From NCBI RefSeq assembly GCF_024643285.1, contig NZ_JAMSLW010000001.1:62001-126000 (forward strand): DNA of 64,000 bases. Reading direction: 5' to 3'. The notes beneath the pieces are model-generated. The model was not told the origin of the DNA. It made no database searches and saw only the letters and a list, made by a program, of their open reading frames with translations. This document shows, piece by piece, positions 1 through 9,148 of the stretch (position 1 is the stretch's first letter; each line of letters opens with the position of its first letter). Source of the DNA: Parapedobacter lycopersici (GTDB lineage Bacteria; Bacteroidota; Bacteroidia; Sphingobacteriales; Sphingobacteriaceae). Both the position numbers and the translations under genes were made by a program.

Positions 1-30
1 GGCTTCTTTCGAACGTAGCTGAACAATGGC

Positions 31-1386
31 ATGACCAGTAAGGTATTTACGCTTTTATGCCGGTACAGCTGCATGGTGATCGGGTGCAGCCTGGCCCTCT
101 CCGCGCTGGCCCAGGAGCGCCACGGATGGCCGGGCACGTGGACAGTGCAATACCAGCCATGGCCCCATATTCCACCCATTGAAATGCAGCTGCAGATCGC
201 AAATCCGGTTGAAAACATGCTTTATCCTGCACGGCTATCCCTGGTGCACGGTCATTTCAAGGGTGAATATGAATTGCTGCTGGTGAAGAAGAATGACCAC
301 CAGCTGGGGATCGGACGGAATAAAGTACCGGTCGAAGAGCAGCCTTTCGGACTGGGGCCGTGGATGATGTACCTGAACGGGGTATTGGAGCGTGCACCGG
401 CGAACACCGGAAACCAGCTGGTATTGAAGCGGCTTTGGATCGACCGTTTCGGCATATTCATGAGTGGCGTATACGATAACGAATTTTACACCAATACTAA
501 GGTATATATCCGGGATTTCCTGTATCAGCAGCCGATCACCCTTAACCGTGTAAACGACATCCCCTGGGAACATCCCCATACCGAGCGGATTGTGCACACC
601 GACTCGCTCTATTACGGGGTATATGATCCTGTCCGGACCGATGCGCCCCTGTTATCCTTTGCCGTACAGGATGAAGAACGGTACGACCGGGATACGGTAA
701 CCGTGGTACATAACGGCCGGATGGTGGCTGACCACCTGCCGGTTGAGCAGGCGATGGCACTTGATGGACTCAGATTGGACAGCGGGGAAAACTACATCGC
801 CTTTTTTGCCGATAATTACGGCGATCTGCCACCCAATACGGCAAACTTCATTGTCGGTACCGAAGGCAGCCGCGCACAGCTTTATGCATTTGATTTCAGC
901 GACCGGTCCAATGCCTATGCCACGGTGATGGTCGCGCGCTTTCAGTACCTGCCGGCAGGAGAGGGGAAGGATAGGTCCGGTGAAGGGGAAGCGCGTAGGC
1001 CGGTTGCGGATAACCCCGCTGAAAAACCGCGGTATTCCGGAAAGACGGCTGGGCGGCGCGACCTGCGCATTGGCCAGTGGACGGTGCAGTCCGAAAAGGT
1101 ACAGCTGGAAATCTGGGACGAGCAGCTGGAAGACGGCGACATCATTTCCGTGCAGGTGAATGGAATCCCGGTTGCCGATCGGATAACCGTTACCAAGGGG
1201 GGTAACCGCTTTGGGATTGCGCTGAAGCCCGGAAACAACCGGATATTATTCCGGGCTGAAAATCTCGGCCGGATACCACCGAATACCGCAGCATTGCGCA
1301 TTATCGCCGACGGGGAAGAACGCACGTTTCAGCTGAGCACCGACTTCGAGCGGAATAATGTGCTGGATATCGTGGTAAAAGACTAA
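31..1386 (+). CDS. Secreted protein of unknown function with two similar C-terminal modules
   Basis: The 451-residue product starts with a Sec-type signal peptide (hydrophobic stretch VIGCSLALSALA, likely cut near residue 27), so it is probably periplasmic or surface-located. I recognise no named family. The first 190 residues are rich in W, P and Y and look beta-structured. After that, two stretches of about 95 residues resemble each other (about 210-305 and 355-451). Each has acidic residues, then a hydrophobic V-x-V, an NG, VAD, and later the block N-x-G-x-[LI]-PPNTA. Between them lies a low-complexity charged linker (about 305-345). The duplicated module suggests tandem beta-sandwich domains, possibly carbohydrate- or protein-binding; this is inference. 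The gene stands alone, 72 bases ahead of the endonuclease V gene in the same direction. Confidence 0.8.
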   Translation: MTSKVFTLLCRYSCMVIGCSLALSALAQERHGWPGTWTVQYQPWPHIPPIEMQLQIANPVENMLYPARLSLVHGHFKGEYELLLVKKNDHQLGIGRNKVPVEEQPFGLGPWMMYLNGVLERAPANTGNQLVLKRLWIDRFGIFMSGVYDNEFYTNTKVYIRDFLYQQPITLNRVNDIPWEHPHTERIVHTDSLYYGVYDPVRTDAPLLSFAVQDEERYDRDTVTVVHNGRMVADHLPVEQAMALDGLRLDSGENYIAFFADNYGDLPPNTANFIVGTEGSRAQLYAFDFSDRSNAYATVMVARFQYLPAGEGKDRSGEGEARRPVADNPAEKPRYSGKTAGRRDLRIGQWTVQSEKVQLEIWDEQLEDGDIISVQVNGIPVADRITVTKGGNRFGIALKPGNNRILFRAENLGRIPPNTAALRIIADGEERTFQLSTDFERNNVLDIVVKD

Positions 1387-1458
1387 AATCCGTATATTGT
1401 GTTGTCGGTTGGCTGCCGTTACGCGGTTTCCGGCCGGTTAAATTGACAGGTTTGCATT

Positions 1459-2151
1459 ATGAAACCATACGATGAACTCAGTATACCGGAAGCAACGGAG
1501 CTGCAACGCGGACTCCGGGCCAAACTGGATATTGGCGAGCGTCCGCTTCAGCTGGACCTGATCGGGGGAGCCGATATTTCACTGAACCTATACAGCACCA
1601 CGGTATATGCCGGCATTATCCTGCTTTCCTTTCCGGAACTGAAACCCGTCAGCTGGTCGCTGGTTAAGGCTGAAACCAGGTTCCCTTATGTACCGGGTTA
1701 CCTGGCCTTCCGGGAAGTGCCCGCGCTTATACAGGCCTGGAACCAGTTGCCGGTTAAACCCGGCGTACTGGTGGTCGATGGCCACGGTATCGCCCATCCG
1801 CGCCGGATGGGTATTGCCACCCATTTCGGTATTGAAACCGGACAGCCAACCATTGGCTGTGCAAAAAAGCTGCTGACCGGCATGTTTGATCCGCCGGCTC
1901 CGGAAACCGGCAGCCACCGTCCGATACTTAGCAGAGAGGAGCAGATTGGCCACGCCTTCCGCAGCAAAAGGAACGTGGCCCCCGTTTTTATATCGCCGGG
2001 TCACCTCATGGGCATGAACAATAGCCTGCAGGTTATCCGTCAGTGCCTGGGCAGGTACCGGATTCCCGAGCCCACGCGGCTGGCCCATGAGCTGGTAAAC
2101 CGGTTCAGGCGAGGAGAGCTGAAAGAAGGATATGCCTCGGCATCCGGTTGA
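1459..2151 (+). CDS. nfi: Endonuclease V
   Basis: Deoxyinosine 3'-endonuclease, which nicks DNA one phosphodiester 3' of hypoxanthine and starts repair of deaminated adenine. At 230 residues it matches the usual family length. Family motifs are visible in order: GGADIS with metal-binding Asp39, PYVPGYLAFRE with Glu86, and VVDGHGIAHPRR with Asp107 and His113. The segment FISPGHLMGMNNS near residue 180 matches the conserved C-terminal block. The start places the first motif at the expected distance. It lies upstream of, and in the same direction as, a sugar epimerase gene with its own promoter, so it is probably a single-gene unit. Confidence 0.95.
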   Translation: MKPYDELSIPEATELQRGLRAKLDIGERPLQLDLIGGADISLNLYSTTVYAGIILLSFPELKPVSWSLVKAETRFPYVPGYLAFREVPALIQAWNQLPVKPGVLVVDGHGIAHPRRMGIATHFGIETGQPTIGCAKKLLTGMFDPPAPETGSHRPILSREEQIGHAFRSKRNVAPVFISPGHLMGMNNSLQVIRQCLGRYRIPEPTRLAHELVNRFRRGELKEGYASASG

Positions 2152-2203
2152 GCCAGCGGAAAAGGAGCACGGCCGACTAACGGAGGCTTGCCTATTATAG
2201 GCG

Positions 2204-2233
2204 TTGCATATCACTGGAATTTAGCTAAGTTTG
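2204..2233 (+). promoter_or_regulatory. Bacteroidota-type promoter for the aldose epimerase gene
   Basis: TTG at 2204-2206 and TAAGTTTG at 2226-2233 are separated by 19 bases, matching the sigma-ABfr-type consensus (TTG, 19-21 bases, TAnnTTTG) exactly. The ATG at 2251 would have a leader of about 13 bases. Confidence 0.6.
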
Positions 2234-2250
2234 CGGAAAAGGCATAAATT

Positions 2251-3117
2251 ATGGTCCTGGAAAATGACTACCTGCATGTGGCATTGGCCGCCAAAGGCGC
2301 CGAACTGCAAAGCCTGCGTCGACGGAGTGATCAATTGGAATACCTTTGGAATGCTGATCCGGCATACTGGGCCAAAACCAGTCCGATCCTGTTTCCAATC
2401 GTCGGTGCACTGAAGGATGATACATACCTGTACCAGGGCCAACCATACCGGTTACCGCGTCACGGGTTTGCGCGTGACCTCGTTTTTCACGAAAAGCAGG
2501 TTTCTGCAACGGCCGGTGAGTTTACCCTGACTGATACTGAAGAAACCAGAAACGTATACCCGTTTGCTTTTCAGCTGAAACTCCGCTATGCGCTTGCCGG
2601 GGCAAAACTTATCTGCACATACGAAGTGTCAAATCCGGATCAGCGGCAACCGTTGCTGTTTTCCATCGGGGGGCACCCGGCGTTTGCGACGCCCACAGCC
2701 GGCGATGCCGGCTACGGCGACTATTACTTGGAGTTTCCGGATGACGAGATATTGTATTGCCACCGTGTAGTGGAGAATCTGGTAGGTGATTCCATCAGCG
2801 CTATCCCCCTGGAGAATCACCGCCTGCCGCTTTCACATACGCTCTTTTATGCCGATGCACTTGTCCTGAAAACCCTGAACAGCCAGCGGGTTTCGCTCCG
2901 CAATATATTGAATGACAGCGGTCTCCGATTTAACCATGAATACTTCCCTTATTTCGGTATATGGGCGGCCCGGGACGCTGATTTCGTTTGCCTTGAACCC
3001 TGGTACGGTATCGCTGACGGCGTGGCGCACAACCAGCGGCTTGAAGAGAAAGAAGGCATCCAGCGCCTTGCAGCCGGAGAGACATGGACGGCAACCTGGG
3101 CGGTGGAATGTTTTTAA
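2251..3117 (+). CDS. Aldose 1-epimerase family protein (LacX-like)
   Basis: A 288-residue galactose-mutarotase-fold protein, expected to be cytoplasmic because it has no signal peptide. It probably interconverts the alpha and beta anomers of an aldose or sugar phosphate. Supporting sequence: the N-terminal GAELQSLR, FPIVGALKDDTY, then LPRHGFARD (the conserved His after proline), FSIGGHPAF (second conserved His) and CLEPWYGIAD with the catalytic-type Glu near residue 250. The LEPW motif and short length fit the LacX-like subgroup rather than the longer secreted GalM type. The natural substrate cannot be read from the sequence. The NUDIX gene follows after 43 bases. Confidence 0.88.
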   Translation: MVLENDYLHVALAAKGAELQSLRRRSDQLEYLWNADPAYWAKTSPILFPIVGALKDDTYLYQGQPYRLPRHGFARDLVFHEKQVSATAGEFTLTDTEETRNVYPFAFQLKLRYALAGAKLICTYEVSNPDQRQPLLFSIGGHPAFATPTAGDAGYGDYYLEFPDDEILYCHRVVENLVGDSISAIPLENHRLPLSHTLFYADALVLKTLNSQRVSLRNILNDSGLRFNHEYFPYFGIWAARDADFVCLEPWYGIADGVAHNQRLEEKEGIQRLAAGETWTATWAVECF

Positions 3118-3160
3118 GCAGCCCCGGGGCCGATAACAACAGTAGTTAACAGCAAGAAAT

Positions 3161-3700
3161 ATGGAAAACAACTGGCAGACTACCCATACCGATACGGTTT
3201 ACGAAAACCCTTGGATCAGGGTAGAACACCACGACGTCATTACACCTGCCGGCCATCCGGGCATTTACGGGGTGGTGGGATTCAAGAATAAAGCGATCGG
3301 CATTGTTCCCCTCGACGAAAACGGATTTATTTACCTCGTGGGTCAATACCGCTATACACTCGGGGAGTACTCGTGGGAAATTCCGGAAGGGGGAGGGCCG
3401 ATCGGCGAAGATGCCCTGGCTGCGGCGCAGCGGGAGCTGCAGGAAGAAACCGGCCTGAAAGCCGGAAACTGGCAGCGGATCGGGCGGATCCATACGTCCA
3501 ATTCGGTCACCGATGAGGAGGGGTTTATTTATTTGGCGCGTGAACTCACACAGGGGCCGTCCAGTCCGGAGGAAACGGAAGAATTGCAGGTCCGTAAAAT
3601 TCCGCTGGCCGAGGCGGTAGATCTGGTAATGCGCTCGGAAATTACAGATTCCATCTCCATGTGCGCCATCCTGATGGTCGCGCGGATGATGGGTATATAA
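3161..3700 (+). CDS. NUDIX hydrolase, ADP-ribose pyrophosphatase-like
   Basis: A 179-residue cytoplasmic pyrophosphohydrolase that cleaves nucleoside diphosphates linked to another group; ADP-ribose is the likely substrate by resemblance. A complete Nudix box (G-x5-E-x7-REL-x-EE-x-GL) runs across GGGPIGEDAL and RELQEETGL near residues 86-108. The upstream GQYRYTLGEYSWEIPEGG is typical of the ADP-ribose/NudF-like group, where arginine and glutamate residues contact the substrate. The gene ends 5 bases before the SDR gene, so the two are probably co-transcribed. Confidence 0.92.
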   Translation: MENNWQTTHTDTVYENPWIRVEHHDVITPAGHPGIYGVVGFKNKAIGIVPLDENGFIYLVGQYRYTLGEYSWEIPEGGGPIGEDALAAAQRELQEETGLKAGNWQRIGRIHTSNSVTDEEGFIYLARELTQGPSSPEETEELQVRKIPLAEAVDLVMRSEITDSISMCAILMVARMMGI

Positions 3701-3705
3701 CCATT

Positions 3706-4575
3706 ATGGCAGTTAAAAACAAACGCATACTTATTACAGGGGCTACGTCGGGCATCGGCAGGGAAGCGGCTATTGCACTGGCAAAACAGGGTGCGCACGT
3801 GATCATACACGGGCGAGACGCAGCGAAAGCAGCCGCTGTAAAGCAGGAAATCGGGGTTATTGCGCCCGATGCCGCGGTGGACGTGCTCCTGGCCGACCTG
3901 TTGAAAAAATCCGATGTACTGGCCCTGGCCGAGGCATTTAACAGTCGCTTCGACAGCCTCGACGTGCTGATCAATAATGCCGGGGGCGTGATGAACACCC
4001 GGCGGGAAGAAACCGAAGACGGTTGGGAGAAAACGATTGCATTAAACGTATTGGCACCTTTTATGCTGTCTGCCCTGCTGTATCCCAAGCTGCAGCGCCA
4101 GCCGGATGCGCGGATTATCAATACGGCATCCATGGCGCATTATACCGCAAGACCCGATTTGAATGACCTGATGTATGAGCAGCGGTACCATGCGCTCCGT
4201 GCGTATGGCGACGCCAAGCTTTTCGTGATTTTAATGGGCCGCGAATTTGCCAGCCGGCAGCGGAATAACCCGCAGGACAACCAGGTGATCATGAACGCTT
4301 TTCACCCCGGCATGGTAGCCACCAATTTCGCGGGGCAGAGCGATTCACTCTACCATCTGTTTTTCCGCTTTTTCCGCCCGTTGCTAACATCGCCAAAAAA
4401 GGGGGCGGATACCATGGTGTACCTGGCAACGGACGAAAAAAAGGCAAACAACTTTAACGGCGCCTATTTTGTAAAGCGCAAACGGGCCAAAATCTACATA
4501 CCGAAACGCAATGCCGAGCTGACCGGTGCACTTTGGGCCGCCTGGGAGCGCTACACCGGCATCCCGTTTTTATGA
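3706..4575 (+). CDS. Short-chain dehydrogenase/reductase, retinol dehydrogenase-like
   Basis: A 289-residue NAD(P)-dependent oxidoreductase. I chose the ATG at 3706 because the Rossmann motif TGATSGIGR then sits at residues 11-19, as is usual; an in-frame start at 3661 would lie inside the NUDIX gene. The NNAG motif (residues about 88-91), the catalytic Ser in TAS and the YxxxK motif (YGDAK) are all present. The extended C-terminus with HPGMVATNF and a basic end resembles eukaryote-like RDH/WW-oxidoreductase relatives. The substrate is unknown. Its stop overlaps the stop of the convergent AHSA1-type gene by 6 bases. Confidence 0.9.
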   Translation: MAVKNKRILITGATSGIGREAAIALAKQGAHVIIHGRDAAKAAAVKQEIGVIAPDAAVDVLLADLLKKSDVLALAEAFNSRFDSLDVLINNAGGVMNTRREETEDGWEKTIALNVLAPFMLSALLYPKLQRQPDARIINTASMAHYTARPDLNDLMYEQRYHALRAYGDAKLFVILMGREFASRQRNNPQDNQVIMNAFHPGMVATNFAGQSDSLYHLFFRFFRPLLTSPKKGADTMVYLATDEKKANNFNGAYFVKRKRAKIYIPKRNAELTGALWAAWERYTGIPFL

Positions 4576-5061
4576 TTTCACCTCAACGGTAAGCCGCTTC
4601 GCGGTCCGGGCGTGTTTTTCAAAACACGCTAACATATAATCCCAGCCCTGTTCGGCATCCATGGCCGCGCGGTATGTTTCATGCCCTTCCCCGTGGTTTT
4701 CAAATTTGTCGTGTTCCAGTTCAATGCGGGAACGGCTGTCGCCTGCCGGGACGAACCGGATGCGTACCTCACTGGCCTTGTCCGGATCCGGTTCCGGTGA
4801 ACGGGATGCCGTGATCTGCCATTTAAATGCAATGTAACTGCCGTATTTTACCTCCGTGACAGTACCCCAGTCGCAGCGGAAATCCAGCGGGCCAATTTCG
4901 GTGCAGTGCCCGCCCGGGATGGGGTTGATGCCGATTTCGATCAATTTATCTTTTGACCAGGTATATGTTTTTGGCCACCATAACGTTAACTCCCTTACAA
5001 ACGCATTAAACGCTTCCTGATGGGGTAGACCGACTTCGACCGATTTGCTGAGTTTTTGCAT
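4570..5061 (-). CDS. SRPBCC / AHSA1-type domain protein
   Basis: A 163-residue START-like protein with a hydrophobic ligand cavity by fold. Typical features are an N-terminal beta strand followed by HQEAFNAFV, WWPKTYTW, the GTVTEVKYG turn, IAFKWQI and VRIRFVPAG...RIELEHD, and a C-terminal helix with GWDYMLACFEKHA. I use the ATG at 5061 because the family begins right at this point. The open frame extends about 75 codons upstream to 5286, but that stretch shows no domain and contains short tandem repeats. The ligand is unknown; such proteins often sit beside ArsR-type regulators, but none is present here. Confidence 0.85.
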   Translation of the reverse strand: MQKLSKSVEVGLPHQEAFNAFVRELTLWWPKTYTWSKDKLIEIGINPIPGGHCTEIGPLDFRCDWGTVTEVKYGSYIAFKWQITASRSPEPDPDKASEVRIRFVPAGDSRSRIELEHDKFENHGEGHETYRAAMDAEQGWDYMLACFEKHARTAKRLTVEVKS

Positions 5062-5391
5062 AATTAGCTGCTTTGATTCTGTATAGGTTCTGCTATGAAG
5101 TTTTGCGTAAATATACAACGTTTTTGTGATGCGGTTTGTTTTTTCGACTAAAAGACATGACCCCGTTCCCGGGTCCGGTACAGGCTGGTTCCTACCCGCT
5201 TCGGGACACCGTCGGAGTGAGTCCACGGTAAGTCCACCATGAGTCCACGTTGAGTCCACCTTTTGCCGAAGTTTTGCCGGACTCACCGTGTACCCAAACC
5301 GGACTTACCCTTGAGGTACCACGAAGCTTTTCCGTACGTGGCACGAAGTTGTCCAATGCAGCACACAGCTGGTTTATGCAGCGTAGTCGGC
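5062..5391. other. Intergenic region with short tandem repeats
   Basis: 330 bases without a convincing gene. It should hold the promoter of the AHSA1-type gene (a TATATTTA box on the minus strand near 5110-5120 is a weak candidate) and the 3' end of the MFS transcript. The middle contains four direct 11-base units, described separately. Confidence 0.5.
5219..5262. repeat. Four tandem 11-base units related to GAGTCCACSDT
   Basis: Four consecutive units without interruption start at 5219, 5230, 5241 and 5252; each carries (G/A)AGTCCAC followed by three variable bases. Two inverted relatives (GGACTCACC and GGACTTACC) follow around 5278-5305. The units do not code for a recognisable protein. Confidence 0.75.
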
Positions 5392-6648
5392 CTAGTCTTC
5401 CAATGGCTCCGTCTCCTCCACGGCCGTTTCTTTGCGGATGTCCAATTTCATCAGCTCCGGTACCATAAACGACACGATGCCGATAACGCCGACCAGGCTC
5501 CCCAGAATCATGAACGTCTGGCTGATGCCAATATAATCGGCAATAAAACCGGTACTCAGGAGGCCGATAATCGACGGCAGCAGGGCGATGCTGAAAAACA
5601 TGGAAAATACCCGTCCAAGCATTGCGGGATTTACCTTCTCCTGGATGATGGTGGTGAATGTGGCATGATAAATAGACGCTGAAAGACCTCCCAGGGTTGT
5701 CAGCACCACGAACAGCACAAAACCACTTGCCGGCAGGATGCCGGAAGCCGCCAGCGAAACACCCAGCATAATATGCATGCAGTTAATGATGATCACTTTA
5801 TTGACCGTCGGTTTGAATATACCCAATAATCCGCCGCCGGCCAGCATACCGATGCCCCAGACCACCTCGATCAGGCTCATTTCAAATTTGCCGCCGCCGA
5901 AGTGCTGCAGGGTGAGCAGCGGAAAGAGCACGGCTACGGGCATAATGCAGAAGGTTGCCAAAATGGAGAACAGGAACATATAGGCGAGCCCTTTGTTTGC
6001 CGTAACGGCATTGACGCCGATGGCGATGTCCCGCAGCACCTGCCTGACACCACCCGGAGCCTGGGCTTCATTTTCGGGATTGGGAATCTTGACCAGCAGT
6101 AACGAGCTAATGGCAACGACTGCCCCCGCAACGTCCAGCAGCAATACCTGCTGAATGTCCATCAGGCCAATGGCCAGTGCGCCCAATGCCGGGCCGGCGA
6201 TACTTGATACCGACTGGATGGCCTGGTTGATCCCCGCAATCCGGAGCAGTTCCGTTTCCGGTGCCAGCAGCGGAACCGAAGCCTGCATGGCCGGCATATG
6301 AAAGGCTGAGCCCACGGAACGCAGTCCCAGCAGCAGGTAAATGAAAATGAGTTCAAAATGCCCGAAATAAAAAAGCAGCGACATGGCCAGTGTACAGACA
6401 GCAATGAAGCCGTCGGCGGCGATCATCACTGTTTTGCGGTCCCAGCGGTCGATATACACCCCTGCAAAAGGGCCGATTAATGCCTGTGGCAAAAAGGTGG
6501 CAATGGCAGCGAAGGCCAGCACTTCCGCAGAACCGGTTTCGAGGCTGAGCCAGATAATAATGGCGAAGTTAACCGCCGAACTGCTGAGGAGCGACATGAA
6601 CTGGCCTGTCCAGATGATCGCAAATGTTCTTTTCCACGCTTGTTTCAT
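5392..6648 (-). CDS. MFS transporter, macrolide-efflux (MefA)-like
   Basis: A 418-residue inner-membrane major facilitator, probably a proton-driven drug or metabolite exporter. The start MKQAWKRTFAIIWTGQF at 6648 matches the usual N-terminus of the MefA-like family; two in-frame ATGs further upstream (6669, 6690) would only add a polar tail. About 12 hydrophobic helices are visible, with the family A-motif as GVYIDRWDRKTVM after helix 2 and GLRSVGSAFHMPAMQA, which is typical of these exporters. The C-terminus is acidic. The substrate is not predictable. It stands alone, divergent from the M13 peptidase gene. Confidence 0.88.
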   Translation of the reverse strand: MKQAWKRTFAIIWTGQFMSLLSSSAVNFAIIIWLSLETGSAEVLAFAAIATFLPQALIGPFAGVYIDRWDRKTVMIAADGFIAVCTLAMSLLFYFGHFELIFIYLLLGLRSVGSAFHMPAMQASVPLLAPETELLRIAGINQAIQSVSSIAGPALGALAIGLMDIQQVLLLDVAGAVVAISSLLLVKIPNPENEAQAPGGVRQVLRDIAIGVNAVTANKGLAYMFLFSILATFCIMPVAVLFPLLTLQHFGGGKFEMSLIEVVWGIGMLAGGGLLGIFKPTVNKVIIINCMHIMLGVSLAASGILPASGFVLFVVLTTLGGLSASIYHATFTTIIQEKVNPAMLGRVFSMFFSIALLPSIIGLLSTGFIADYIGISQTFMILGSLVGVIGIVSFMVPELMKLDIRKETAVEETEPLED

Positions 6649-6998
6649 GGTGTTGATGGTATAATGCATACTCCGGGTGTTGCCATCCACGGAAAGATAC
6701 AGGTTAAAAGCTTAAACGTAATGAATGAAGGAATCGCTTCAGGGGATACCTGAAATAATGAAAGAGCTGAGGAGGGTGTTCCCCGAACTCAGGCCCTGTC
6801 CCGGTGAGACAGGTTGTAGTTTATGTGGGTGATCTTCATGAGTGCAATGATTAGTCGCACGGCAAATATATAATTTTATATCCAAAATTGTGAAATGGCG
6901 GTCATAAAATAGACTGTGTCACCCATTTACGATCGCTCCGTTCCTATCCAACATCGTTTTTTTCTATTTTTGCCCCGGATTAATATGAATAAGGTAAT
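6649..6998. other. Divergent promoter region between the MFS and M13 peptidase genes
   Basis: 350 bases with no supported gene. TATTTTTG at 6965-6972 matches the Bacteroidota -7 box for the peptidase gene, although no TTG lies at the right distance. A small stem (CCTGTC/GACAGG) around 6792-6812 lies in the presumed MFS leader. Nothing else stands out. Confidence 0.45.
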
Positions 6999-9005
6999 AT
7001 GAAGAAGAAGTATTTGGCAATGGCCGCGCTGGCCACAATGGGCACCGCAGCCCTGGCGCAGCAACACCAGGCCATCAATCCCGGTTTTATGGATACATCG
7101 GTAAGGCCACAGGATGATTTTTACAACTACGTGAACGGAAGCTGGATGAAAACCGCTGAAATACCATCCGATAAGGCACGGTGGGGAAGTTTTGATGAAT
7201 TAATTGAAAATACGGACGAAGCGACGCTCGCTGTGTTAAAAACTTCACTGGAACGCACATACGAGTCGGGATCGGAAGGACAGAAGATTGCAGATCTATA
7301 CCGGAGTTACATTGACCTTGATGCCCGTGACCGTGCCGGCATCGAACCCCTTAAACCGTTACTGAAAAAAGTGGATGCGATCCGGGATTTTGACGGCTTG
7401 TACCGCTACTTGGTGGAAATGGCGCCGATAGGCGGTAATCCATTGTTTGGTACCTATGTGGATCCGGACATGAAGAACAGTAACATCAACGCGTTGTACC
7501 TGAGTGCAGCGGATCTGGGACTGGGACGCGCTTATTATCAACAGGAGGATGCCGCCAACATCCGGACCCTGGAAGATTATAGCAATTACATCAATCGCCT
7601 GTTTCCCCTGACGGGCCAGCGTACGCGCGACCTGAAGGGCCCTAAACTGGTTGCCTTTGAAAAAGAACTTGCCGGTCATATGCTTACCGTAGAACAGATC
7701 CGTGACGCGAGCCTGCAATACAATCCGGTGGCAGTGACCGACCTGAAAAACCTGGTTAAGCACCTGGATATCGCCCAATACCTGCAGGATGCCGGTTTTA
7801 CGGCCGACACCGTGATTATCGATGACCTCCGTTACTACAAGGAGCTGGACGGACTGCTGGTGCCGGAAAACCTGGAAGTCATTAAGGACTTACTGCGCTT
7901 CCACCTGATTGACGGTGCTGCAACGAAGCTGACGCGTGAACTGGACGAAATCAGTTTTGACTTCTGGGGCCGGACCCTGCGGGGGCAACGTGAGCAACGT
8001 GCACTGGATAAACGGGGATTGCAGTTTGTCAATGCCGTAGCCGGGGAAATGCTCGGCAAGCTTTACGTGGAGGCTTATTTTCCGGCAGAAGCGAAAGCGG
8101 CTGCACAGGAGATGGTCAGTTACCTGGTTAAATCGTTTGAACACCACATCCAGCAACTGGAGTGGATGTCGGCCGATACGAAAGCGAAAGCATTGGAAAA
8201 ACTGGGAAAATTCCATGTCAAAATCGGCTACCCCGACAAATGGAAAGATTATTCCGGACTGACGGTTGGACCGTCGCTGTTCGAAAATACACTGAACGCC
8301 CGTCGCTGGCAATTTGAGGAAGAGCGGGCGAAAGCGGGCAAACCGGTCGATAAGACCGAATGGGAAATGACACCGCAGACGGTAAATGCCTATTACAATC
8401 CGCCATATAACGAAATTGTGTTTCCTGCAGCCATCCTGCAGCCACCGTTTTATGATTACAAAGCCGATGCGGCCGTCAACTTCGGCGGAATCGGTGCGGT
8501 AATTGGCCATGAACTGTCCCACGGATTTGACGACAGCGGCTCCCAATACGATGGCGATGGCAACCTGAATAATTGGTGGACAGCAGATGACCAGGCCAGG
8601 TTTGGGCAGGCGACCGAAGCACTCGCAGCGCAATACAGTGCGTATGAACCGGTTCCGGGTGCTTTTGTCAACGGCCGTTTTACCCTCGGCGAGAATATCG
8701 GCGATCTGGGCGGTGTTTCCGTGGCGTACGACGCCCTGAACCTGTACCTGCAGGATAAGGGGAACCCGGGTAACATTGACGGATTTACACAGCAGCAACG
8801 CTTTTTCCTGTCATGGGCAACCATCTGGCGGACCAAGACAACCGACGCGTTTGTGACCAACCAGGTAAAAACAGATCCGCATTCACCCGCCCAATACCGG
8901 GCTATAGGACCGTTGGTCAATGTAGATGGCTTTTATGAGGCGTTTGATATTAAGGCGGGGGATAAGCTTTTCCTGCCGAAAGCCAATCGCATCGTCATCT
9001 GGTAG
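6999..9005 (+). CDS. M13 family zinc metallopeptidase (PepO/neprilysin-like)
   Basis: A 668-residue exported endopeptidase. The signal peptide MKKKYLAMAALATMGTAALA is followed by the mature N-terminus, so it acts in the periplasm or at the surface on peptides. The peptidase M13 N-domain covers about residues 40-415, with FYNYVNGSWMK typical of the family. The catalytic C-domain carries VIGHELSHGFDD, the HExxH zinc motif at residues 504-508, with the third zinc ligand Glu in GENIGDLGG and the substrate-binding NAYYNP upstream. The C-terminal VNVDGFYEAFDIK and the final tryptophan are also family hallmarks. The length is normal. A strong terminator follows. Confidence 0.95.
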   Translation: MKKKYLAMAALATMGTAALAQQHQAINPGFMDTSVRPQDDFYNYVNGSWMKTAEIPSDKARWGSFDELIENTDEATLAVLKTSLERTYESGSEGQKIADLYRSYIDLDARDRAGIEPLKPLLKKVDAIRDFDGLYRYLVEMAPIGGNPLFGTYVDPDMKNSNINALYLSAADLGLGRAYYQQEDAANIRTLEDYSNYINRLFPLTGQRTRDLKGPKLVAFEKELAGHMLTVEQIRDASLQYNPVAVTDLKNLVKHLDIAQYLQDAGFTADTVIIDDLRYYKELDGLLVPENLEVIKDLLRFHLIDGAATKLTRELDEISFDFWGRTLRGQREQRALDKRGLQFVNAVAGEMLGKLYVEAYFPAEAKAAAQEMVSYLVKSFEHHIQQLEWMSADTKAKALEKLGKFHVKIGYPDKWKDYSGLTVGPSLFENTLNARRWQFEEERAKAGKPVDKTEWEMTPQTVNAYYNPPYNEIVFPAAILQPPFYDYKADAAVNFGGIGAVIGHELSHGFDDSGSQYDGDGNLNNWWTADDQARFGQATEALAAQYSAYEPVPGAFVNGRFTLGENIGDLGGVSVAYDALNLYLQDKGNPGNIDGFTQQQRFFLSWATIWRTKTTDAFVTNQVKTDPHSPAQYRAIGPLVNVDGFYEAFDIKAGDKLFLPKANRIVIW

Positions 9006-9028
9006 CTAACGGTCTCCGGATAAAACAG

Positions 9029-9060
9029 GGCCACCCCTTATACGGGGTGGCCTTTTTATT
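9029..9060 (+). terminator. Rho-independent terminator after the M13 peptidase gene
   Basis: A perfect 9-base stem GGCCACCCC/GGGGTGGCC with a 6-base loop is followed by TTTTTATT. Confidence 0.9.
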
Positions 9061-9148
9061 TTAAATTTGCTGTAGCTGTCCGCGGCGGCCTAACAACGGT
9101 ATGATTATTGACCCCGGAACAGTGGCTTTTCAACTAAACGGCTTGGCT

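Noticed and set aside
5062-5286. N-terminal extension of the AHSA1-type protein to 5286
   Set aside because: The extra 75 residues have no domain features and consist partly of the 11-base repeats; the family starts at 5061.
7890-8798. 302-codon frame antisense to the M13 peptidase, and a similar one at 23532-24425 opposite katG
   Set aside because: Both lie wholly opposite genes with intact catalytic motifs and show no domain of their own.
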